A DNA stretch of 64,000 nucleotides from an uncultured Prevotellaceae bacterium (GTDB lineage: Bacteria > Bacteroidota > Bacteroidia > Bacteroidales > Bacteroidaceae), in assembly GCA_902774815.1 (NCBI GenBank), contig CACYJV010000008.1:1-64000 (forward strand). Reading direction: 5' to 3'. Below the pieces are notes generated by a model. It saw nothing but the letters and a program-made list of their open reading frames with translations, did no database searches and was not told where the DNA came from. The translations under genes and the position numbers were made by a program. The first letter of the stretch is position 1, and every line of letters starts with the position of its first letter. Shown piece after piece: positions 58,158-64,000 of this stretch.

Positions 58158-58751
58158 ATGAAGAAAGTGAGCATGGCCGTCTTTGTGTCGGGCAGCGGGT
58201 CGAACTGCGAGCAGATCATCCGTCATTTCGCATCATCTGAACATGTTCGGGTGGCACTGGTGGTAAGTAATAGGGCCGATGCCTATGCCCTTCAGCGTGC
58301 CCAACGGCTGGGTGTGCCTTCGGAAGTGGTAACCAAGGCCGAGTTGAACGACCCTGATGTGATGATGCCCTTGCTCCGTCGTCACGACATAGGCTTCATT
58401 GCACTGGCTGGGTTCCTGCCCATTGTGCCCGATTTTTTGATTGAAGCCTATGAGCAAAGGATGGTGAACATCCATCCAGCTCTGCTGCCTAAGTATGGCG
58501 GCAAGGGCATGTGGGGGCATCATGTGCATGAGGCGGTGTGGCAAGCAGGCGAAACAGAGACGGGCATGACCGTTCATTACGTCACGCCCGTATGCGATGG
58601 TGGCGAGATCATCGCCCAATTTCGTGTTGCTTTATCGCCTGGCGATACTCCAGACGACATAGCCGAGAAGGAACATCAGCTGGAAATGGTGCACTATGCC
58701 CCTGTCATCGAACAGGTAATCGGCCTTCTCTTGTCTGAAAACCCTGAATAA
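58158..58751 (+). CDS. purN: Phosphoribosylglycinamide formyltransferase
   Basis: A purine-synthesis enzyme that transfers the formyl group of 10-formyltetrahydrofolate to GAR. It begins MAVFVSGSGSNCEQIIRHF with the phosphate-binding GSGSN loop. The catalytic segment VNIHPALLPKYGGKGMWGHHVHEAV carries the conserved Asn-x-His, followed by GMTVHYVTPVCDGGEII with the active-site Asp. 197 residues is normal. No ribosome-binding region fits between promoter and ATG. Confidence 0.94.
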   Translation: MKKVSMAVFVSGSGSNCEQIIRHFASSEHVRVALVVSNRADAYALQRAQRLGVPSEVVTKAELNDPDVMMPLLRRHDIGFIALAGFLPIVPDFLIEAYEQRMVNIHPALLPKYGGKGMWGHHVHEAVWQAGETETGMTVHYVTPVCDGGEIIAQFRVALSPGDTPDDIAEKEHQLEMVHYAPVIEQVIGLLLSENPE

Positions 58752-58806
58752 AAGCCACGGCAAACCATCAACCCCCACTCTTCATCAACCATCAACTGAC
58801 CTTTTG

Positions 58807-59994
58807 TCAGTTCCTTTTCGACGTCACGCTGCCATTCTTCTGGATGGTCAGGGTGGCGTTTTGCAAATGGTGGGTATCGTGGTTGAAGAGGATATTCGGA
58901 TTGTAACGGCGTCCGCAGAAGAATATTTCGAAGTGCACATGCTCCGTGGTGGCATGTCCAGTACGGCCCGCCAGTCCGATGACCTGCCCGGCTTTCACCT
59001 TCTGTCCCACTTTGACGAGGTTCTTAGACTGGTGACCATAGAGCGTCACCAGTCCGTTTCCGTGCTGAATTTTGATGCAGTTGCCGTAGCCACCGTTATA
59101 ACCTGCCTGGATGACTTCACCGTCGAAGGCAGCAAGAACGTTGTCGTTGGCTCGCGTCTTGATGTCCACTCCCGAGTGAATATGACTGCCACGATGGTTG
59201 CCATAGGGGCTGATGACGTGGGCTCCAGGTAGCGGATACGACCACTGCGAGCGCTTCATGTCAGCCAGATTCCACTTGATGGTGTTCGATTTGGCAAACG
59301 GATCGGCCTTGAAATCGGTCATGTTGTCGCGCACGCGATGCGTCTTCACGGCGATTTTGTTGCCGGTTTTGGTGAAGGTCAGCGTCTGTTTGTGCAGCTT
59401 ATGACCGTTCACTTCGACGATGATGGCAGGATTGATGCGTCGTCCGTTCACCATAATGGCAAAGTTACAGAATGTGTTCAGCCCCTCACCGCCCACAATG
59501 GCGATGGTCTGTCCTGCCTTTACGCGGTCGCCAACCTTCACGAGGTTCTGCGCATTGTAGCCATAGACGGTCTCTAACCCATTGTCATGGCGGATGACGA
59601 TGACGTTTCCGAAGGGTGCATTGTGCTTCGACAGGCGCACGACGCCACCGAACATGGCCTTCACGGCATCGCCTTTCGAGGTCGTTATCTCCATTTCGGA
59701 GTTCCCGTTGACCAGCTCCGCCTTACCCACAGGAAGCGGAAACGAGTACTCACTCGATGGCAGATCGGTGAAATCTATCTCGAATGCATTGCTCCGGTCG
59801 AACAGTCCGGGTGTCGGAACGCTGATGGATTGCTGTTCGGCAGGTGTGAATTCGTGGATGCTTTGTGCACAAATGCCTTGCGAAAAGAACACGGTGCATA
59901 GCAACAACAGGACTGCCAGACCGAATGTGCGTCCTGTTTGTCCCGTATGTCGTAAAGCTGTTTGTATGGTTCTCTTAGGTGTAGTTTGTTTCAT
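58807..59994 (-). CDS. Two-domain M23 peptidase (LytM-type), one domain degenerate
   Basis: 395 residues with N-terminal hydrophobic signal (about 24-43). The first LytM-like domain (about 85-190) keeps the fold motifs GNVIVIRHDNGLETVYGYN but has NFAIMV where HxH is expected, so it is inactive or regulatory. The second (about 250-375) has zinc ligands His273/Asp277 (HIHSGVDIK) and His352/His354 (HVHFEIFF). Such proteins cut or activate cleavage of peptidoglycan cross-bridges. It starts 11 bp after obg ends and is probably cotranscribed. Confidence 0.85.
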   Translation of the reverse strand: MKQTTPKRTIQTALRHTGQTGRTFGLAVLLLLCTVFFSQGICAQSIHEFTPAEQQSISVPTPGLFDRSNAFEIDFTDLPSSEYSFPLPVGKAELVNGNSEMEITTSKGDAVKAMFGGVVRLSKHNAPFGNVIVIRHDNGLETVYGYNAQNLVKVGDRVKAGQTIAIVGGEGLNTFCNFAIMVNGRRINPAIIVEVNGHKLHKQTLTFTKTGNKIAVKTHRVRDNMTDFKADPFAKSNTIKWNLADMKRSQWSYPLPGAHVISPYGNHRGSHIHSGVDIKTRANDNVLAAFDGEVIQAGYNGGYGNCIKIQHGNGLVTLYGHQSKNLVKVGQKVKAGQVIGLAGRTGHATTEHVHFEIFFCGRRYNPNILFNHDTHHLQNATLTIQKNGSVTSKRN

Positions 59995-60005
59995 GAAGTG
60001 GGGTG

Positions 60006-61178
60006 TTATGTTTCTTCAGTATATTCGTAGTCTTCCAGGTCTTCGACATCTTCTAAATCGTCTTCGTCGATGTATTCAATGTCGTCGTCTTCGCCTTCCT
60101 GTTCCATCTCCAGCGCCAGATGCGAGAGGTCTTTGTCGCGGTGGATGAGTGTGTCGGTAGAGGTGATGACCTCCAATTTGTTCGACTCAGAGTTGAGTTC
60201 GCGCCACAAGACGTCCTTCAGTTCGTCGAGTCCGAAGCCCGTCACGGCCGAAATGAACACGACGGGCAGATCGTCGGGCAGGGTAGGACGCAGCATATCA
60301 ATGAGTTCCTGATCGAGCAGGTCGCACTTCGTCACGGCCAGCACGCGGTGTTTCGAGAGCATCTCGGGGTTGAACTGCTGCAACTCGTTGAGTAGGATGT
60401 CGTACTCATGGCGAATGTCATCGGTGTCGCCAGGAACCATGAAGAGCAGCAGTGAGTTGCGCTCAATGTGGCGCAGGAAACGTAGTCCCAGGCCGCGTCC
60501 TTCCGAAGCTCCCTCGATGATTCCAGGGATGTCGGCCATGACGAACGACTTTCCGTCGCGGTAAGCCACGATGCCAAGGCTGGGCTCCATCGTCGTAAAG
60601 GGGTAGTTGGCTATTTTCGGACGGGCATTCGACAGGGCTGAAACCAACGTTGACTTGCCGGCATTGGGGAATCCTACCAAGCCTACGTCGGCCAATAGCT
60701 TCAGCTCAAGGATGATTGTCATCTCCTGCATGGGCTCGCCAGGCTGTGCAAAGCGCGGCGCCTGGTTGGTAGCTGTACGGAACTGGAAGTTGCCCAGGCC
60801 GCCTCGGCCTCCCTTGAGCAGCATGACCTCCTGTCCGTCGTAGTTCACGTCGCACACGAACTTGCCCGTTTCAGCATTGTAGACCACCGTTCCAGGCGGC
60901 ACGTCGATGTAGACGTCCTTGCCGTCGGTGCCGTGGCACTTGTCCTTGCCACCGTTTCCGCCGTGTTCGGCGAAGATGTGGCGCTGGTAGCGCAGATGCA
61001 ACAGCGTCCAATAGTTGTGGTTGCCACGCAGGATGATGTTGCCACCACGTCCTCCGTCGCCCCCGTCGGGACCGCCGTTGTAGTTGTATTTCACGTGCTT
61101 CAGGTGCATACTGCCACGGCCTCCTTTACCCGAGCGGCACAGTATCTTCACGTAGTCAACGAAGTTCGATTCAGCCAT
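60006..61178 (-). CDS. obg: GTPase Obg/CgtA
   Basis: An essential GTPase of late 50S assembly. The glycine-rich Obg fold (residues 1-158, [28 protein letters not shown]) precedes the G domain: G1 GFPNAGKST, switch [12 protein letters not shown]3 [17 protein letters not shown]4-type TKCD. The C-terminal tail is acidic ([20 protein letters not shown]), replacing the Obg C-terminal domain. 390 residues. -7 element TAACTTTG at 61198-61205. A three-unit 22-bp array lies 75 bp upstream of it. Confidence 0.95.
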   Translation of the reverse strand: MAESNFVDYVKILCRSGKGGRGSMHLKHVKYNYNGGPDGGDGGRGGNIILRGNHNYWTLLHLRYQRHIFAEHGGNGGKDKCHGTDGKDVYIDVPPGTVVYNAETGKFVCDVNYDGQEVMLLKGGRGGLGNFQFRTATNQAPRFAQPGEPMQEMTIILELKLLADVGLVGFPNAGKSTLVSALSNARPKIANYPFTTMEPSLGIVAYRDGKSFVMADIPGIIEGASEGRGLGLRFLRHIERNSLLLFMVPGDTDDIRHEYDILLNELQQFNPEMLSKHRVLAVTKCDLLDQELIDMLRPTLPDDLPVVFISAVTGFGLDELKDVLWRELNSESNKLEVITSTDTLIHRDKDLSHLALEMEQEGEDDDIEYIDEDDLEDVEDLEDYEYTEET

Positions 61179-61274
61179 AATAGTTTGATTTGGGCTGCAA
61201 AGTTACAAAAAAATGCTGAAAAACCGACATTTTTGTGCCATAAACTCGCTTTTCACCGTGTTGTGGAAGCCGAA

Positions 61275-61331
61275 AGCAATGCTTTGGCTGCCTCAAACCA
61301 TTGCTTTCGCATGGCAAAAGCATAGCTTTTC
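61275..61331. repeat. Three palindromic units at 22-bp spacing (locus 3)
   Basis: AAAGCAATGCTTT, AAACCATTGCTTT and AAAGCATAGCTTT with unit starts at 61275, 61297 and 61319. Same core and period as the arrays at 1870 and 39657. Here it lies between adk and obg, upstream of the obg promoter region. Confidence 0.8.
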
Positions 61332-61401
61332 GGGGCGTATCTCATACCACGAAAGCAAGCGGGTGACAAGCATGATGAAGCAAACGGGGCGAGTGGGATT
61401 C

Positions 61402-61439
61402 ATAAAAAATGAAGGTGAGCTTTACGACTCACCTTCATT
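61402..61439 (-). terminator. adk terminator
   Basis: 12-bp stem AATGAAGGTGAG/CTCACCTTCATT with 8-nt loop, followed on the minus strand by six T. Confidence 0.85.
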
Positions 61440-61477
61440 AGAAATGTGGGAGGGCACGTTGGTCGGCCTCATTCATC

Positions 61478-62050
61478 CTAAAGGGCATCGATAACGCTGC
61501 AGATATCGCCAAAGATACGGTCGAGATCGCCGAGGCCATCGATGTGGTTGCGGATGCCTTCGCGCTCGTACCACTCGATGAGGGGAGCGGTTTGCGAATG
61601 GTAAACGTCAAGGCGCTTCTTGATGGTTTCCTCGTTGTCGTCGCTGCGGCCACTCTGCTGGCCACGCAGGATGAGGCGTTTCATGAGCTCGTCCTCAGGA
61701 ACGTCGAGCTCAATCATTGCTGCCACCTTGTGACCGCGCTCGGCGAGCATGGCCTTCAGGGCTTCGGCCTGCGGAATGGTGCGGGGGAAACCATCGAAGA
61801 TGACGCCTTTGTGGTCGCCACCGAACTTGTCGTAGACCGATGCCAGCATATCTACAATCAGCTGGTCGGGCACGAGCTGTCCCTGGTCAATGTACTGGCG
61901 GGCTGTTTTGCCCAGTTCCGTACCATTTTTCATTTCGCTGCGCAGCACGTCGCCTGTAGAAATGTGCTCGAAGCCATACTTCTCAATCATCTTGTCGCTC
62001 TGCGTTCCTTTACCGGAACCAGGTGCGCCGAAAATAACGATGTTCTTCAT
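61478..62050 (-). CDS. adk: Adenylate kinase
   Basis: Interconverts 2 ADP with ATP and AMP. P-loop GAPGSGKGTQ at the N terminus, AMP-site STGDVLRSE and FDGFPRT, and LID-side arginines in LILRGQQSGRSDDN. 190 residues, the short form with a small LID lacking zinc cysteines. It follows hpt with 63 bp between, and ends in a strong terminator, so the two are probably a unit for nucleotide balance. Confidence 0.96.
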   Translation of the reverse strand: MKNIVIFGAPGSGKGTQSDKMIEKYGFEHISTGDVLRSEMKNGTELGKTARQYIDQGQLVPDQLIVDMLASVYDKFGGDHKGVIFDGFPRTIPQAEALKAMLAERGHKVAAMIELDVPEDELMKRLILRGQQSGRSDDNEETIKKRLDVYHSQTAPLIEWYEREGIRNHIDGLGDLDRIFGDICSVIDAL

Positions 62051-62113
62051 TGTTTTTGTTGATTATGTTTATTCTTTAATTCTTATAACTTTCGTTGACT
62101 TCATCGTCGTCTT

Positions 62114-62650
62114 TCATTCCACGATGGTATAGATATCTCTCAAGTTACGCCCCTGCTGATCGTAGTCAAGGCCATAGCCAACGATGAACTCGTTGGGTAT
62201 TTCCAAGGCAGCATATTCGATGTTGAGGTCTACTTCCAGCTTCTCGGGCTTCACGAGCAGCGTGCAGATGTGGACGGAGGCTGGATTGCGGGTGCCAAGC
62301 GTCTCGATCATGCGCTGCATTGTACGACCTGTGTCGACGATATCTTCGACAATGATGATGTGACGGCCTGCGAGATTCTCATTGATACCAATGACTTCGG
62401 TGACCTTTCCCGTCGATGTGGTGCCGGCATAGCTGGCTAGTTTCACGAAAGAAATCTCGCATGGAATGGTGATTTCGCGCAGGAGGTCGGCAGCAAAGAT
62501 GAACGAACCATTTAGCACGGCAAGGAACAGTGGGTTCTTGTCGGCCATATCGTGGTTAATGCGCTCGGCGACAGCCTTCACGCGACGTAGGATTTCACTC
62601 TCGGGGATTGACGTTCGGAACGTCTTGTCATGTATTTTTACGGTACTCAT
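62114..62650 (-). CDS. hpt: Hypoxanthine phosphoribosyltransferase
   Basis: A purine salvage enzyme: hypoxanthine or guanine plus PRPP to IMP or GMP. The PRPP loop IIVEDIVDTGRTM is intact, with FVKLASYAGTTSTGKV as the flexible loop and the VGYGLDYDQQGRNL C-terminal motif. 178 residues is the standard size. It has a strong promoter at 62689-62719. Confidence 0.95.
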   Translation of the reverse strand: MSTVKIHDKTFRTSIPESEILRRVKAVAERINHDMADKNPLFLAVLNGSFIFAADLLREITIPCEISFVKLASYAGTTSTGKVTEVIGINENLAGRHIIIVEDIVDTGRTMQRMIETLGTRNPASVHICTLLVKPEKLEVDLNIEYAALEIPNEFIVGYGLDYDQQGRNLRDIYTIVE

Positions 62651-62688
62651 CTTGTAGATTGTTTCAATAGCTTTAAGCTTTCAATCTG

Positions 62689-62719
62689 CAAAGATACGAA
62701 TAAGCGAGCGAAATGCAAA
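62689..62719 (-). promoter_or_regulatory. hpt-adk promoter
   Basis: Minus strand: TTTG (62716-62719), 19-bp spacer, TATCTTTG (62689-62696), about 35 nt of leader. Confidence 0.8.
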
Positions 62720-62820
62720 AAGAAAAGCGAATTTTCTTTTTGCATTTCCGAACGTAAGTAACTTCGGCAAAGCCAAAGTTACTAAAAATCGAGCGCAGAA
62801 CAAAGCAAATCCCAAAGATT

Positions 62821-64000
62821 TTATCTCTGCTTGCTGAAAATCAGTTTCATGGTTTCTGGGTCCAGTGGACTCATCGATGGCAGGCGCAGACTCTTCACCA
62901 TATGCATGGTTCCTTGCTTGTACTTTTGGAAATGGTCGGTCTTCAGGTGTTGCTGATAGGCACTTTCCGAGGCATAGATTTCAAGGATTCTAATCTGCGT
63001 GGAGTCTTCGGCACTTTGCATCGGGAACAAACAGATGACACCGGGCTCGCGCTCCACGCTGAGTCGATCTACTTCGCTGGCAAACGACAGGTATTCCTCC
63101 AGATAGTCAGGATAAACTTCTATCTCAGCGATGCGGACAATCATCTTCCCATCGCTTGCGCTGGCAGCGGGCTTTGCTCCCGATAATCCGAAGAGCCACT
63201 CGGCATTCTTGTGTAAAAGCATCTCGCGGAAAGGAGCGAGGTCTGGCTCTGTTGTCAGGTACTGTTGCATGCGCTGGAGACTCTGAGTGAGCACCTGAGG
63301 TGCCACGTAGGGATAGTCGGAGCCATAAAGAAGATGGTCGGGCGTCGTGATGGTGAGCATCATCCGTATGACCTCGGGCGAGTGGGCTCCTGCCAGATCA
63401 TAGTAGAGGGCAGCCAGGTTCGCATCCCAGTCGATTTCGCCCACCATTTTGTTTATTTGCATGACCGGTGTGAGTGACTTCATGCGCGGCACTGCCAACG
63501 GCAGATAGGCTCCGCAATGGGGTACCACGACCTTAACCTCTGGATAGCGGGCCAGCACATTGCGCGTAATCATGTTCGTCACGGCACGAGTGGTTTCCGA
63601 GAGATACTCTTGCATGGCCAGCGGTGTCTGTTGCATCACCTGACGGTTGACGGGCTCCGGGCGATGTGGATGCAGGATGACGACAGTCCGTCGCTCGTTC
63701 AGCACGGAGAAAAGCGTGTCGAGTTCGGGCGCACCGAGATACTGCCCCTGCACGTTCGTCGCCAGCTTGATACCATCGGCTTTCAGCGTGTCAAGGGCAT
63801 AGATAGCTTCCTTAATGGCAGCCTCTACGTCGGGCAGGGGCAAGGCTGCACAGAAGAGAAAGCGTCCTGGGTGTTCTTTTTTGATGCGTGCCGCAGTCTC
63901 ATTGGTCTGCCTGATGATGCTGGCTGACGAAGGTTGCGGCGCTGCCAAAGTCAACACCGACGTCTGCACGCCAGCTTCGTCCATCCATTGTATATGCTTC
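62821..64000 (-). CDS. Amidohydrolase-2 / antibiotic-biosynthesis-monooxygenase-type fusion (partial)
   Basis: The frame runs off the right edge (it reads through KHIQWMDEAGVQTSVLTL), so the N terminus with the metal-binding HxH motif is outside. The visible part has the amidohydrolase-2 (ACMSD-like) features MDEAGV, ADGIKLATNVQGQYLG, VVILHPHRPEPVN, VVPHCGAYLPLAVPR and LLYGSDYPYVAPQ, then an ABM/dimeric ferredoxin-like domain (MIVRIAEIEVYPDYLEEYLSFASEVDRL to FQKYKQG). ABM domains often oxidise or bind small aromatic compounds. Putative decarboxylase or hydrolase of a small carbonyl substrate; exact role unknown. Confidence 0.75.
   Translation of the reverse strand, partial: KHIQWMDEAGVQTSVLTLAAPQPSSASIIRQTNETAARIKKEHPGRFLFCAALPLPDVEAAIKEAIYALDTLKADGIKLATNVQGQYLGAPELDTLFSVLNERRTVVILHPHRPEPVNRQVMQQTPLAMQEYLSETTRAVTNMITRNVLARYPEVKVVVPHCGAYLPLAVPRMKSLTPVMQINKMVGEIDWDANLAALYYDLAGAHSPEVIRMMLTITTPDHLLYGSDYPYVAPQVLTQSLQRMQQYLTTEPDLAPFREMLLHKNAEWLFGLSGAKPAASASDGKMIVRIAEIEVYPDYLEEYLSFASEVDRLSVEREPGVICLFPMQSAEDSTQIRILEIYASESAYQQHLKTDHFQKYKQGTMHMVKSLRLPSMSPLDPETMKLIFSKQR

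Overview
The window is chromosomal DNA of a gut or rumen Bacteroidales bacterium, most likely Prevotellaceae. Evidence for this: a SusC/SusD glycan-uptake locus; secreted proteins ending in a short basic sorting tail (YDLxGRRV ... LPKGIYIxNGxK); promoters of the Bacteroidetes type (TTTG, 19-20 bp, TAnnTTTG); and family-typical genes (DUF4831, DUF6377-like TPR regulator, FMN-binding protein, PEP-synthase-like protein). No tRNA, rRNA, CRISPR array, complete transposase or phage gene was seen.

Layout. 1-2.2 kb: an AT-rich edge with a C39-peptidase stub, a mosaic secreted protein and an 11-unit array of 22-bp palindromes. 2.2-6.1 kb (minus): RlpA-like protein, glutamate dehydrogenase, TPR/HTH regulator. 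6.2-19.7 kb (minus): one polysaccharide-utilization operon, susC-susD-surface glycan-binding lipoprotein-GH16-CotH-GH5-GH3, predicted to bind and degrade a beta-glucan; several of its genes overlap as TAATG. 20-22 kb (minus): FucP-type sugar transporter and aquaporin, followed by a tiny promoter-to-terminator transcription unit that recurs at 27.7 kb. 22.5-27.6 kb: two secreted repeat proteins, one with a dockerin-like end and one with a sorting tail. 27.9-33 kb: a receiver/PEP-synthase-like fusion, class II aldolase, a beta-barrel protein. 33-37 kb: a large GH2. 36.9-44.3 kb: nnr, DUF4831 protein, DacB, NadB, PepC. 44.4-49.8 kb: two convergent ECF-sigma/anti-sigma operons. 50-58 kb: FMN-binding protein and two very large surface proteins. 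58-64 kb: purN, M23 peptidase, obg, adk, hpt, and an amidohydrolase/monooxygenase fusion cut by the window edge.

The PUL genes work as a chain: GH16 and GH5 would cut glucan at the surface, the SusC/SusD pair and the triple-module lipoprotein would capture and import oligosaccharides, GH3 would release glucose, and the nearby FucP-type transporter could take up the sugar.

The most unusual signal is the density of short-period repeats. (i) Arrays of 12-13-bp palindromes at strict 22-bp spacing occur at three loci, and a different 22-bp repeat lies inside an anti-sigma gene. (ii) An 8-bp AAAGTAAC-type repeat writes the hydrophobic core of at least three signal peptides. (iii) A 7-bp TTGACAG-type repeat writes a coiled coil. 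(iv) A GC-rich inverted-repeat element sits in frame in several genes, including just before the membrane helix of both anti-sigma factors. (v) Two paralogous RNA units of about 60 nt are present. All functional statements on these are inference.
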